Positions 29,790-40,357 of a stretch of DNA of 64,000 bases are shown here, in pieces. The DNA is from Halobacteriales archaeon. GTDB lineage: Archaea > Halobacteriota > Halobacteria > Halobacteriales > SKSH01. The DNA lies in the NCBI GenBank assembly GCA_007118145.1, contig SKSD01000026.1, positions 28,989 through 92,988 of the forward strand, in the 5' to 3' direction. A model generated the notes under the pieces. It did not search any database, was not told the origin of the DNA, and worked only from the letters and a program-made list of their open reading frames with translations. Both the position numbers and the translations under genes were made by a program. The first letter of the stretch is position 1. Each line of letters opens with the position of its first letter.

Positions 29790-30461
29790 TCAGTCGGTAT
29801 CACCCGCACCGGAGCGAAGCCCGTCTTTAGCCGCCTGTGCCCGAGGTGAGACCTCGATTGACGGTTCAAGCGGTGTGCTCTCGAGTAAGATGGTGACCGT
29901 GGGTAGTGGTGCGACCTGTGTAGGAGAAAGTGATCGTACCCATGTGAGGATAGACTCGCTCGTAACTGTGTCAACAGCGGCACTACCTGCCAGGACAGCG
30001 AGTTCAAGGATGGTCTCCTCGAGACACCGTGCATCGGTTGTTTGCGTGGTTGCAATCTGCTCAGCCTCGAACTGGCCGAATTCTCTGACCACCTCGACCG
30101 CAGCCATTGCAGCATCGGTCGCGGCGAGGCGTGCCATACCTCGAGCTACGAGGACATCAGCCGCGATGATTTCCATATCTGCATCATGTGGATGTTCATC
30201 GACACCGTCCCAGGGTTGCAGCTCGATGAGTTCACGAGTGATATCGAGGCCAACGTAGATTTGTTGCACAGCAGCTGCACTCTCGAAGGCTCGAGCATCG
30301 GTTTCGTCGCGGTCGTGATGGCGAGCGCTGGCGACCGTCACCAGCGCTGGTGTGAGAGGCGCCTCTTCAATCCGATTCTCGATACGCCCTCGAAGCGGCT
30401 CGGGAGTTACGTCCCGAACCGACCGAATCGCGTTCGACCGCACACGAGCGGCGTCGTCCAT
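29790..30461 (-). CDS. Haloarchaeal conserved hypothetical (helical, possibly prenyl-synthase-related)
   Basis: 223 aa acidic all-helical pattern; divergent from the enoyl-CoA hydratase. Confidence 0.65.
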   Translation of the reverse strand: MDDAARVRSNAIRSVRDVTPEPLRGRIENRIEEAPLTPALVTVASARHHDRDETDARAFESAAAVQQIYVGLDITRELIELQPWDGVDEHPHDADMEIIAADVLVARGMARLAATDAAMAAVEVVREFGQFEAEQIATTQTTDARCLEETILELAVLAGSAAVDTVTSESILTWVRSLSPTQVAPLPTVTILLESTPLEPSIEVSPRAQAAKDGLRSGAGDTD

Positions 30462-30483
30462 CTACCCTGAAAAAGGAGGGGCA

Positions 30484-31212
30484 ATGGCAAAGGCCTTTGG
30501 AACCGGATTCGAGGCGAGTGATATGATTTCAGTTGAGCGTGAGGGGTCGGTGACCACGATCACGCTCGATCGGCCCGAGACGAAACACGCCCTCAGGAGT
30601 ACAGACCTCAAGGAACTCCACGCTCACCTGTCAGCTATCGAAACCCCTGTAGTCTTCCTGACAGGAGCGAACGGTGCCTTTTGCTCGGGAGCGGACTTTT
30701 CGGAGATCGCTGCGATGGAGGACGAGCGAGCTGCACGAGAGTTTGCGAGACTCGGACAATCGGTCGCGACGAGCCTCGAGTCGATCGATGCAATCGTCAT
30801 CGCAGGCATAGATGGGCCAGCCAGAGGTGGTGGGGTCGAACTGGCCCTGGCATGTGATATCCGTGTGGCGACGCAACGGGCGACCTTCGCCGAGACCGGT
30901 GTCAGGATGGGTCTATTCGGGGCTTGGGGCGGTACGCATCGGCTACCGGCTCTTATCGGCCTCGGTCGAGCACTCGATATCGCCCTCTCAGGCCGCGTTA
31001 TCGATGCGGATGAGGCGTATCAGATCGGACTCGTCACGCGCATCCATGAGACACCACTTGAGATCGCCCACTTCATAGCCGAACATGACGCTGCCGCGTT
31101 GGCGACACTCAAACGACGCCTACGTGATGACGGTTCGAAACACGCAAAGGAAGAACGTGAGGCGATCGCCTTCGGTGCATTAGTCAATCGGGGCCCATCA
31201 CTCCCGGATTAG
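30484..31212 (+). CDS. Enoyl-CoA hydratase/isomerase family protein
   Basis: VTTITLDRPETKHAL, FLTGANGAFCSGADFSEI oxyanion-hole motif, GPARGGGVELALACDIRVA. Confidence 0.93.
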   Translation: MAKAFGTGFEASDMISVEREGSVTTITLDRPETKHALRSTDLKELHAHLSAIETPVVFLTGANGAFCSGADFSEIAAMEDERAAREFARLGQSVATSLESIDAIVIAGIDGPARGGGVELALACDIRVATQRATFAETGVRMGLFGAWGGTHRLPALIGLGRALDIALSGRVIDADEAYQIGLVTRIHETPLEIAHFIAEHDAAALATLKRRLRDDGSKHAKEEREAIAFGALVNRGPSLPD

Positions 31213-31991
31213 TCAGGCGTGGGCGGGAGTCGTCTTTTGTGGGCTGACTCCTCGATGAGTGCTTCGACCCGGTCGAGCAGGAACTCGTCGATACCGAGTT
31301 GTTCGATCGTCTCATGCCGGGATTGTCCACCATCGACATACATGGCGATGATCGCATCGAGTGTGTCGTAATCGATGCCGAGCTCAGCTTCATCGGTCTG
31401 ATCCTCCCATAACTCCGCCGTCGGTGTTCGCTTGACAACCGTCTCTGGGACTCCGATGTGTGCGGCGATCTGTCGAACCTGTCCCTTGTATAGGTTGCCA
31501 AGTGGGAGGCAATCCACGGCGATGTCACCATGTTTGGTAAAGTACCCGGTGAGCCATTCCGTCCTGTTACCCCCACCCAGGACAAGTCGGCTCTCCTCGT
31601 TCGCGATAAGGTACCAGTAGACGGCCCGTACTCTGGCTCGGACGTTACCGAGTGAGGTCTTGCCAGGTTCGCCAGGATAGATGTCGGCAACCGAATTGAC
31701 GATTGGTTCCATATCGACCTGCTCAGCCTGAAGTTCGAACGATTGAGCAACATCCCACGCAAGGTCGACCGACCGGTCAGTCGTTGGTGCAGCCGGAAGG
31801 ATGAGTGCCTTGACATTCGACGGACCGATGGCCATCGAGGCGAGCCCGGCAGTGGTCGAACTGTCGATACCACCTGAGACCCCGAGCACGACACCATCAA
31901 CACCAGCCTCGACACACTGCGACTCGATGAATGACGTGATGTGCTTGATCCGGTGATCGAGTTCGTCATCGGTCAGGGTGATGTCCATCAT
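31209..31991 (-). CDS. nadE: NAD+ synthase
   Basis: VLGVSGGIDSSTTAGLA P-loop (SGGxDS), GNVRARVRAVYWYLIANE, GNRTEWLTGYFTKHGD. Confidence 0.95.
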   Translation of the reverse strand: MMDITLTDDELDHRIKHITSFIESQCVEAGVDGVVLGVSGGIDSSTTAGLASMAIGPSNVKALILPAAPTTDRSVDLAWDVAQSFELQAEQVDMEPIVNSVADIYPGEPGKTSLGNVRARVRAVYWYLIANEESRLVLGGGNRTEWLTGYFTKHGDIAVDCLPLGNLYKGQVRQIAAHIGVPETVVKRTPTAELWEDQTDEAELGIDYDTLDAIIAMYVDGGQSRHETIEQLGIDEFLLDRVEALIEESAHKRRLPPTPD

Positions 31992-32083
31992 GCTTCGGGT
32001 GCGTCGTCGGTCTCAATAAAGCCACGGAGAATCCCACAAAGCGCTACGTTGAAGTGTATCTCTGAGGTAGCCTTTCACCGCGG

Positions 32084-32154
32084 GCGCCGATGGTCCAGTG
32101 GTAGGACACGAGCTTCCCAAGCTCGTAGCCCGGGTTCAATTCCCGGTCGGCGCA
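32084..32154 (+). tRNA. tRNA-Gly(CCC)
   Basis: GCGCCGATGGTCCAGTGGTAGGACACGAGCTTCCCAAGCTCGTAGCCCGGGTTCAATTCCCGGTCGGCGCA; anticodon loop TTCCCAA. Confidence 0.95.
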
Positions 32155-32288
32155 GCTCGGTCGATGCGGTTCGGTTCTCATGTTGCTACAGCATCATATG
32201 TGGTGGCGAATGGTACATCGCCGGATACACCACTATGTATCAATTATGATACAGGAATCTATATGCTAGCTGGGGACCATCCGGCCTC

Positions 32289-32930
32289 ATGTCTCCAGCA
32301 GATCCATCGGGGATAGCCGACGGGTTAGACACGGTCACTCGACGAGATGCCATGAAGACGGGCGTCACCCTCGCAGGTGTCCTCTCGCTCGGAGCGACTA
32401 CGAGTGGCTTGACGGTAGCAGACTTTCAGGAGGTCATCGCATCGCCTGGATCGTTCGATATGTTCCTCAAGATCGACGGTATCGATGGCGACTCGACCGA
32501 TCATAGGCATGAGGGGGCGATCGATGTCCTTGCATGGAGCTGGGGTGGGGCGAATTCCGCCTCCATGCACCTTGCAAGGGGTGGCGGTGCCGGAAAGGCA
32601 ACGTTTCAAGATCTCTCGGTGTTCAAACACGTGGATAGTGCAACACCGGCGTTGTGGCTTGCAACAGCGACCGGGAAGCATTTCAAGGATGCCAGGTTGA
32701 CCCTCCAAAAACCCGGCGGTGATACACATGTTGACATGCTTGTGATCGATCTTGAAGATCTCATCGTCACCAGTATTGAGGATGCAGGCACGACCACACG
32801 CAGTCAGCTCGAGTCGATCACGCTGAACTTCGCGAGGTTCAAGATCACCTATACTCCCCAGGCACCGGATGGCACTCCACTTACCCCGATCACGGCCGGG
32901 TTTGATATTCAAAAACACGAGGCGTATTAG
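32289..32930 (+). CDS. Hcp-family (type VI secretion tube protein-like, DUF796) protein with N-terminal Tat-like signal
   Basis: VTRRDAMKTGVTLAGVLSLGATTSG signal, then FDMFLKIDGIDGDSTDHRHEGAIDVLAWSWG...KATFQDLSVFKHVDSATPALWLATATGKHFKDARLTLQKPG...LESITLNFARFKITYTPQ...TAGFDIQKHE, a close Hcp1-family pattern. Confidence 0.85.
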   Translation: MSPADPSGIADGLDTVTRRDAMKTGVTLAGVLSLGATTSGLTVADFQEVIASPGSFDMFLKIDGIDGDSTDHRHEGAIDVLAWSWGGANSASMHLARGGGAGKATFQDLSVFKHVDSATPALWLATATGKHFKDARLTLQKPGGDTHVDMLVIDLEDLIVTSIEDAGTTTRSQLESITLNFARFKITYTPQAPDGTPLTPITAGFDIQKHEAY

Positions 32931-32995
32931 CTCACTGCGGCAATACTGCGGACGATACCGGCCATTCGGTGGGTGTCGACCTGCTCACCAGATAG

Positions 32996-33361
32996 TCACA
33001 TCTCGTTTTTCAGGTAGACCCCGAGATAGCCACCGAGGACACTCAAGCCGAGGGTGTATGCCATGATGAAGACCACGAAGAACAGCCCGATGAGGGCGAA
33101 TGCCACCCCCTCTGCCGCGATACCGATGAGCACGACGGTGAAGAACATAGCGAAGAGCAACAATGGGATGAGCATGATGAAACCGGCGAGAGCACCGACT
33201 TTGAGCCCCTGTTCACCTGAGCCACCCTCGAGATAGCCAGCGACAGCTCCACCGATGATCGGTGAGAGGGGAATGAACGATAACACGACGCCGACGATGG
33301 CACCAACGACGGCGTTCAGCAGTGTGGCCGTGTCTCCGTCGGCATCATCTGATTCGCTCAT
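32996..33361 (-). CDS. DUF5518-like membrane protein
   Basis: ATG at 33361; NAVVGAIVGVVLSFIPLSPIIGGAVAGYLEGG...GLKVGALAGFI. Confidence 0.75.
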   Translation of the reverse strand: MSESDDADGDTATLLNAVVGAIVGVVLSFIPLSPIIGGAVAGYLEGGSGEQGLKVGALAGFIMLIPLLLFAMFFTVVLIGIAAEGVAFALIGLFFVVFIMAYTLGLSVLGGYLGVYLKNEM

Positions 33362-33462
33362 GGTAGATACCCATGGGCGAGTGCTATGAATAGGTTTTCC
33401 CCAACGTAGTAGGACACACAAAGCGCGGGATTCATCCATGGAGACCGAGTCATCGTCGGTGC

Positions 33463-34926
33463 GTGGCACAGACTGAGCGAAAGCGCATCGACATGACGAG
33501 TGGGCCGATTATACCCAAGCTGGCCCAGCTAGCGTGGCCGCTCATCATCGGGAACTTGCTTCAAACGGTCTACAACGTCGTCGATATGTTCTGGGTCGGA
33601 CGCGTCAGCCCGGAGGCGCTCGCTGCAGTTGCCCTCATGTTCCCCCTCTCATGGATGTTCGTCTCAACGGCTATGGGAATCACCGCGGCAACGATCGCTC
33701 TGGTCTCACAGTATATGGGTGCCAAGGAGGATCGCCAGGCCGATGCAGTGGTCGCACAGACAGTACTACTGACACTAATTGTATCATCGACACTCGCAGC
33801 CATAGGCTGGTTGACCAGACACGAACTGTTGCGTCTCATCGGCGCAGAGGGACAGGTGTTCATCGAGGCTCTCGATTATATCGAGATCATCTTCCTGGCG
33901 TTACCGTTCACCTTCCTCTTCTTCGCCTTCCGTGCCTCCTTACAGGGTGCAGGCGACACGAAGACCGCGATGTGGTTGATGATCATCTCTGCGGGTATCA
34001 ACGTGATCCTCGATCCATTCCTCATCCTCGGCTGGGGGCCGTTCCCGGCGATGGGGACTCGCGGAGCTGCCTGGGCGACGTTCATTGCCCGAGGGTTTGC
34101 CACCGCGGCAGGTATCTACATCTTGCTTCGTGGAGGCTTCGGGGTCAAGCTCTACGTGAGTGACCTCACACCTGATGTGTCGATTCTCAAAAAGCTCATT
34201 AGGATTGGATACCCTGCCACGTTCGATGGCTGGGCGAGAAGCTTCGCAGCTGTCGTGATGGCGGCGTTCGTCGCACCGTTCGGTACGGCCGCCATTGCGG
34301 CATACGGTATCGGGGTCAGATTGATGTCGATCTCGTGGTCGGTCGCCGGGGCGGTGGGACAGGCAACGGCGACCGGCGTGGGTCAGAACCTCGGGTCACA
34401 GACACCTGGTCGTGCAAGGCGCCTCACCTGGGTGGCTACTGGTGGGACGATGGGTATCTTGTTCACTGCCGCGGCGATCTGCGTGATCTTCCCGGAGTTG
34501 ATGATGGGTATCTTCACCGACGATCCTGAGGTCATCGATGAGGGGGTCATCTTCCTTTACATCATCGCACCGTTCTGGGCGTTCTTCGGCGGGACGATGG
34601 TGCTACAGGGGGCATTCAGAGGTGCTGGACAGACAAAGGTGGCCATGGCGCTTTCGTTCCTCTCACGATGGATATTCCGCGTGCCGGTGGCGTTGATACT
34701 AGCCTTCTCGCTCACCATCTGGATACCATATACGGATATTGTCTTAGATGACCTCGGCTTCGGGATCGGTGTGATTGGCATTTGGATTGCCCTCTCAGTC
34801 GGTGCGTTCGCCTCGTTCCTCATCGCGGCGTACTGGTTCCGACTCGGCAGGTGGACCGAAGGTGTCATCGAGGAGAGTTATCACGAGTCACACCCAGAGG
34901 AGAGCGAGTTACCCCTCGAAGACTGA
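33463..34926 (+). CDS. MATE family efflux transporter
   Basis: 12 TM; PLIIGNLLQTVYNVVDMFWVGRVSPEALAAVAL; FRASLQGAGDTKTAM; GTG start. Confidence 0.93.
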   Translation: MAQTERKRIDMTSGPIIPKLAQLAWPLIIGNLLQTVYNVVDMFWVGRVSPEALAAVALMFPLSWMFVSTAMGITAATIALVSQYMGAKEDRQADAVVAQTVLLTLIVSSTLAAIGWLTRHELLRLIGAEGQVFIEALDYIEIIFLALPFTFLFFAFRASLQGAGDTKTAMWLMIISAGINVILDPFLILGWGPFPAMGTRGAAWATFIARGFATAAGIYILLRGGFGVKLYVSDLTPDVSILKKLIRIGYPATFDGWARSFAAVVMAAFVAPFGTAAIAAYGIGVRLMSISWSVAGAVGQATATGVGQNLGSQTPGRARRLTWVATGGTMGILFTAAAICVIFPELMMGIFTDDPEVIDEGVIFLYIIAPFWAFFGGTMVLQGAFRGAGQTKVAMALSFLSRWIFRVPVALILAFSLTIWIPYTDIVLDDLGFGIGVIGIWIALSVGAFASFLIAAYWFRLGRWTEGVIEESYHESHPEESELPLED

Positions 34927-34961
34927 TAGGTACCGGAGCTGTCTCACTGCTTGTGTTTTCC

Positions 34962-37919
34962 TCACCCGTCGATGATTTCGACACCGACGATCTCGAACCT
35001 TGCACCACCGGTGTCGCTCTCGGTGATCGAGATATCCCAACCGTGTGCCTCGACGATCTCCTTGACAATCGCGAGACCAAAACCGGTACTCTCTGAGCTC
35101 GTGGTGTACCCAGGTTCGAAGACTGCATCGCGTTCACCCGTTGCGATACCCGGGCCATCATCGGCGATATATATGCCATCATCGCCCATCCCACCCACCT
35201 CGACGTGGACCTGTTCACCCCCGTATTTCACCGCGTTACGGAACAGGTTCTCGAGCACCTGTCTGATTCGGTCGGTATCGCACCTGATGGTGATCGACTC
35301 AACCACATCGAGGTGTCCACCACCCGTTGAAACGGTCCCCCAGCAGAGCCTGCAGATTTGTTGGAGATCGACCTCCTCAAACTCACCGATTGTCTGACCG
35401 TGGCGGGCGAGGGTGAGCGTATCGTTGATGATGGTCTCCATCCGGTCGAGTGACTCATCGATCGTCTCGAGTGCTTCGCTCTCACAATCCTGTCGGGCGA
35501 TCTCGAGATAGCCATCAGCCACGGTGAGTGGGTTTCGCAGGTCATGGGAGATGACACTCGATACCTTATCGAGACGCTCATTCTGTCGCTGGAGCTCTTG
35601 CTCACGGCGCTTTCGTTCGGTGATATCTCGACTGTTCACAACGAACGCTTCGATTGCCTGATTGCTCAGTTGGTTGTTCCCGAGTGATTCGAGCCACCGC
35701 CAACTGCCATCTTTGTGTTTGAATCGGTACTCGACCGTCGGCAGACTCGATGGGTCGTCGACACCCTCGTAGAAGACCCGCATGACGCGATCTCGATCCT
35801 CGGGATGGACGTAATCGAAGGCATTCTGACCGATCATCTCGTCGGTCTCATAGCCGAGATGTCGCTCGACGGAGGGGCTCTGGTAGAGGAAGTCACCGTT
35901 GGCATCGAGCAGGGTCACGAGATCGGTCGAATGTTCGATGAGTGTCTGGTAGCGCTCCTCCTGACGTTTTCGCTCGGAGATATCGAGGTAGATGGCGAAG
36001 GCACGCGGTTCACCATCGATGGTGAACGGAGCGGTTCGTAGCAGGAATGAACGCCGACCCTTAGGCGTCGATCGCACGAGTTCACGGTGGACGACCTCAC
36101 CCTGAACGATTTTGTGGTTGATCTCCTGGGCGGTGTCTCGATCGTCTTCTGGGACGATGATGTCGTCGAGTGGTTCACCTGCCACCTCGTCATTCTCTAC
36201 TTCGAACACCTCCTCGAACGCGGAGTTGATGGCGTGGATGATCGGTTCGTTCTCATCATCGAACGTCACCTCGACGATACACTCGGTGGTGTTCTCAAAC
36301 AGCCGTCGAAGTCGATCATGTTCTCGTTGTCTGTCTCGCTCAGAGTCGATTCGGTCGAGAACTGCTTTCGCATACGAGGCGAGGATACCAGTCAGGTCGA
36401 GGTCTTGTTGCGTGAAGTGATCTGTTTCGGTCGAGATGGCCTGGAACACACCGTACTCACCGATTGGGACGGTGACTCCTGCCCGGTAGTCATCTCTGGC
36501 TGGTCGTGACTCCGTATCCTTCAAGACGTTGTTGTTGAGCTTTGGTTCACCCGTCTGGAACACCTGTCCAGCATCACCCGCATCATTCGCCATCGCCCGC
36601 ACCCCGTCCGGTGGGGCACCAGATGAGATCGCCTTGGGGACGAGCATACCGTCCTCGTTCGCGAGCACGCAACACACGTGAAAGTCGAGGATTGATTCAG
36701 CTGCCGAAACCATGCGCTGGTAGACCTCAATCTCCGTCGTCGATGCCATCAACTCCGTGGATGCATCGTGCAAACCCTCGAGTGCCTGTTCGTACTCGGT
36801 TTGCTGAGTCACATCACGGACCACGTAGCTCATACGGCCATCGTCGAGTTCCGTGATGGCAATCTCCTGCTCGAACGTACGTCCATCCTCCCGCGTCCCC
36901 GTCAGTGTACCGTGCCATTGACCCTCCCTCGTTAACGCCGGGATTATCTCCTGATCGATCCGTTGTCGCATCTCCTCGTCGTATAATTTACGCCACGATT
37001 CACCCAAGAGCTCCTCAGGTGCGTCAAGCCCGTGCAGGCGTGCATGTGCCTCATTGGCGTATTGGAAATGACCCTTCTCATCGAGGATGGCGACGCCATC
37101 GGTCGACGCCTCAAGCCCGGCCAGCTGTGCCTCGAGGTCTGCACGATACTCCCACCGTTGAGAGACATCCCTCGCGTTGAAGAGGACACCATCGATGTCA
37201 GGGTGATGTTTTCCACGAACCTCCAGCCATCGCCAGTCCCCATCGCGGTGTTTGATTCGAAACTCCACGGTGATATCGAGTGAGGGCTCTGTGATGGCCT
37301 CTCGCACCGCTTGGATGGCGATATCCCTGTCATCAGGATGGATGAGGTCTTTAACGTCCCAGCCGAGAAGCTCCGATGGCGTATAGCCAAGTACGCGCTC
37401 GATCGCCGGGGTCACGAAGGTAAGTTCCCCTCGGCGATTGATCACGACGACAAAGTCACGAGAATGCTTGAGAATGGTGTCGTAAAGCTGTTTTGTCTCC
37501 TGTATGTCCCGTTCGATCTGATGTGCCGTCGCCTGACGCACGATCTGAAGGGCTACCGCACTTGGACAGCGCTCAACCTCATCTGGGGTGAAACTCGCGG
37601 TGATACCTGAATCCGCCATCTCTTGCAGTAGGGTACCTGTGTCGTCATCCTCGATGAGGACGAGCGGCGGTGAGGAATCCACCAGACGTGCCTGCTCGAA
37701 CACCTCATTGGACCGTGGTTGTGACGTGTCGAGGATGATACAATCAGTGTGGGGGTGTGGATTTTCTACATCGTCTTCCAGTGCGCGGATGTCGATATCG
37801 ATGTCTTCTTCGAGTTCAAGCAATCGCTCATGGACATCATTGAGGAGTGGAGAGACTCCTCCGAGGAATTGCACCTGGATCGGGGTCTTGGGAACCGTTG
37901 CGGTGATCTGATTATCCAT
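34962..37919 (-). CDS. Multi-PAS/GAF sensor histidine kinase
   Basis: Several PAS/PAC repeats, GAF region, VSSVISHDLRNPLTVADGYLE (H box), NLFRNAVKYGG (N box), DDGPGI / GFGLAIVKEIVEAHGW (G boxes). Confidence 0.93.
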   Translation of the reverse strand: MDNQITATVPKTPIQVQFLGGVSPLLNDVHERLLELEEDIDIDIRALEDDVENPHPHTDCIILDTSQPRSNEVFEQARLVDSSPPLVLIEDDDTGTLLQEMADSGITASFTPDEVERCPSAVALQIVRQATAHQIERDIQETKQLYDTILKHSRDFVVVINRRGELTFVTPAIERVLGYTPSELLGWDVKDLIHPDDRDIAIQAVREAITEPSLDITVEFRIKHRDGDWRWLEVRGKHHPDIDGVLFNARDVSQRWEYRADLEAQLAGLEASTDGVAILDEKGHFQYANEAHARLHGLDAPEELLGESWRKLYDEEMRQRIDQEIIPALTREGQWHGTLTGTREDGRTFEQEIAITELDDGRMSYVVRDVTQQTEYEQALEGLHDASTELMASTTEIEVYQRMVSAAESILDFHVCCVLANEDGMLVPKAISSGAPPDGVRAMANDAGDAGQVFQTGEPKLNNNVLKDTESRPARDDYRAGVTVPIGEYGVFQAISTETDHFTQQDLDLTGILASYAKAVLDRIDSERDRQREHDRLRRLFENTTECIVEVTFDDENEPIIHAINSAFEEVFEVENDEVAGEPLDDIIVPEDDRDTAQEINHKIVQGEVVHRELVRSTPKGRRSFLLRTAPFTIDGEPRAFAIYLDISERKRQEERYQTLIEHSTDLVTLLDANGDFLYQSPSVERHLGYETDEMIGQNAFDYVHPEDRDRVMRVFYEGVDDPSSLPTVEYRFKHKDGSWRWLESLGNNQLSNQAIEAFVVNSRDITERKRREQELQRQNERLDKVSSVISHDLRNPLTVADGYLEIARQDCESEALETIDESLDRMETIINDTLTLARHGQTIGEFEEVDLQQICRLCWGTVSTGGGHLDVVESITIRCDTDRIRQVLENLFRNAVKYGGEQVHVEVGGMGDDGIYIADDGPGIATGERDAVFEPGYTTSSESTGFGLAIVKEIVEAHGWDISITESDTGGARFEIVGVEIIDG

Positions 37920-38094
37920 CGACACAGCTCTATGCTTGAAGATGAGCGAAATAGCAGCAGAAAAAGGTTCTGTGGTGATGATAGGATTTGATAATAGCAA
38001 ATTCTAAGCGCAATCATTCAACCTTGTTGCATCGGTTCAATCGGATATCCGTAACTCGGTAATTACTGATGGCATCTATACATAAACGAGGCAA

Positions 38095-40158
38095 TCAATC
38101 GATCCTGAGGAACTTTGCAGCGTACCCAGGGTCACCTTGACGCGGTGTGATGATGATGAACGCATCTGGTGGTAGATCGCTGAGCTCATGAGGGAACCGT
38201 CTGAGGCTCGTTCGCCACCCGGGACTGTCCTCACGCGGTTTCAACGCAACGAGGAGGTCGTCATCATCAGCATCGGAAAGCGTTGTGATGAGTTCAGAGA
38301 CCGAGGTGACCGAGGACATCTTGAGCTCCATCTCTGGTTCGACAAGGTCGACCAGACGTTCGTATTGCGTGGTCTTGTCACCGACGACGATAGCCTCCAA
38401 CTCGATCCCGGTGTTCTCTGCCAGTCGTTTGGTGAGAAAGACCGCCTCGTAGAACCCCTCGTGGTGATCGATCCCAGCGGGCAAGACCATGATGATTCTT
38501 GATGCGGTGTTGATGGGAAAGCCGAGGCGAGAGACGAGTACCGGATCGGTCGTTCTGCGCCGAACCTGATCAATGATCGTTCCGAACACCCGACCACCGA
38601 GTGATCGACGCGCATCCCAGCCCATGAGGATGAGGTCGGTACGAGTCTCCGTGCCAGCTCGGACGATTCCGGAGGCTATGTTGTGATTGACGCGTGTTTC
38701 CACCTCCACAGGCACCTCAGCTGCACCTCCGAACTCGGCAGTATCACGCAAACCCTCCTCAGCCTGAGCGATCTCCTCATCGGTCGATTGAGGCGAGAGG
38801 ACACGAAGGAGGTGTACTGGTTTTTCGGCAGGGTCGTCTTTGAGTGCGAACGCGAGCTCGATAAGCCTACGCTGATACTCTGACGTATGCGAAAGTGGGA
38901 GCAAGATCCGTGGGTCAAAGGGTTCACCGCTGACGCCCTCGATATCTACTGCCTGAGCGAGACGCGTCCCAAAGCGTTTGGTCAGCCACGGGCTGAGTAT
39001 GGCTGACACCAGAACCATCAACACGACGGCATTGAGGACGGTTGAATCGAACAACCCTGCTTCGAAGCCGATGAGTGTGATCGCCAGGGCGGCAGCCGCC
39101 TGACCGACAGAGAGTCCGACGAGGACACCGAATTCCTCACGGGAGTAACGCTGGATCGCGGTTACCCCACCGGCTGCTGCCACCTTCGTCACAACCATCA
39201 CACCCACGATTACCGTGGCCAACCAGATGGTATCGAAACCGTCGAGGATGACCCCAGGGTCGACCAGCATCCCGACGTGGAGCAGGAAGAACGGGATGAA
39301 GAATGCGTTACCGAAAAACTCGATTCGATTCATGAGCGTCCCCCCTCTGGTAATCTGACGATTGAGAGCGAGACCAACCACGAACGCACCAAGGATGGCG
39401 GCGAGTTCGAGCGCCTCAGCGAGGCTCCCGCCGAGGAAGATGAGCGTGGCGACGAAGAGAAATTCGAAGTAACTCTCCTGGCTGAGATTGCGGAAGAACC
39501 ACCGGGCGAGTGGTGGTACGACCAACCAGATACCACCGAAGAGGACGAGCAACGAGAGCGCAACCTCGCCGAGGACCGTTGCTGACAGCCCACCGTCGAC
39601 GCCGGCTAAGACCAGTGCTAGCACCACCAATGCGAGGGTATCTGTAAAGAGGATACCACCGAAGGCTGCTGTGACCGCACTGTTTTTCGTGATATCGAGT
39701 TGATTGATAATTGGATACGCCAGGAGGGTATGAGAGGCGAATACCGAAGCGAGAAGCATCGATGCCCAGATACCGATATTAAGCAGATAGAAACACGCAG
39801 CTGTTCCGATGATGAAAGGGAGGGAGAAGCTTAACAATCCAAACAACGCGGCATCCTCCGGTCCCTGGCGAAACCGTCTGAGGTCGAGTTCAAGCCCGAC
39901 GATGAACAGTAGGTACACTAGCCCGACGTTACCCAACAGGAAGATCGCATCCACGTGATCGATGATACCGAGACCATTTGGGCCGATGACCGTCCCAGCG
40001 AGGACGATACCCACGATCCCGGGGAGGCCGACTCGCTCGATGAGAATGGGCGCGATGAGGAACGCAGCGAGTGCGAGAGCGAAGACCGCCACCGGCTCAT
40101 CGATGGGCAAAAACGCGACAAATGCTCCCTGGGAGACTACGATGAGATTGACTGACAT
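38095..40158 (-). CDS. CPA2/KefB-type cation:proton antiporter with C-terminal UspA-like domains
   Basis: N-terminal Na/H exchanger TM domain plus cytosolic Usp-like C-terminus (RDTAEFGGAAEVPVEVETRVNHNIASGIVRAG...LILMGWDARRSLGGRVFGTIIDQVRR). Confidence 0.88.
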   Translation of the reverse strand: MSVNLIVVSQGAFVAFLPIDEPVAVFALALAAFLIAPILIERVGLPGIVGIVLAGTVIGPNGLGIIDHVDAIFLLGNVGLVYLLFIVGLELDLRRFRQGPEDAALFGLLSFSLPFIIGTAACFYLLNIGIWASMLLASVFASHTLLAYPIINQLDITKNSAVTAAFGGILFTDTLALVVLALVLAGVDGGLSATVLGEVALSLLVLFGGIWLVVPPLARWFFRNLSQESYFEFLFVATLIFLGGSLAEALELAAILGAFVVGLALNRQITRGGTLMNRIEFFGNAFFIPFFLLHVGMLVDPGVILDGFDTIWLATVIVGVMVVTKVAAAGGVTAIQRYSREEFGVLVGLSVGQAAAALAITLIGFEAGLFDSTVLNAVVLMVLVSAILSPWLTKRFGTRLAQAVDIEGVSGEPFDPRILLPLSHTSEYQRRLIELAFALKDDPAEKPVHLLRVLSPQSTDEEIAQAEEGLRDTAEFGGAAEVPVEVETRVNHNIASGIVRAGTETRTDLILMGWDARRSLGGRVFGTIIDQVRRRTTDPVLVSRLGFPINTASRIIMVLPAGIDHHEGFYEAVFLTKRLAENTGIELEAIVVGDKTTQYERLVDLVEPEMELKMSSVTSVSELITTLSDADDDDLLVALKPREDSPGWRTSLRRFPHELSDLPPDAFIIITPRQGDPGYAAKFLRID

Positions 40159-40357
40159 AGGTGATTGGTCTCGTGCGGGGGCTGACAGCAGTTACTCGGT
40201 GTGAGACAGCCATCGTATTTAAGCCAATCTGACATAGCAACCGGAGTCGGCCGATATCGTACCCCCCAGGTGCTCAAGTGGGTCAGGTGGTGTGATATCC
40301 AGCCAGACTGATGTCGTCAAGACAATATCCTCCTCATGGGAAGTTAGGTTGTGCACG

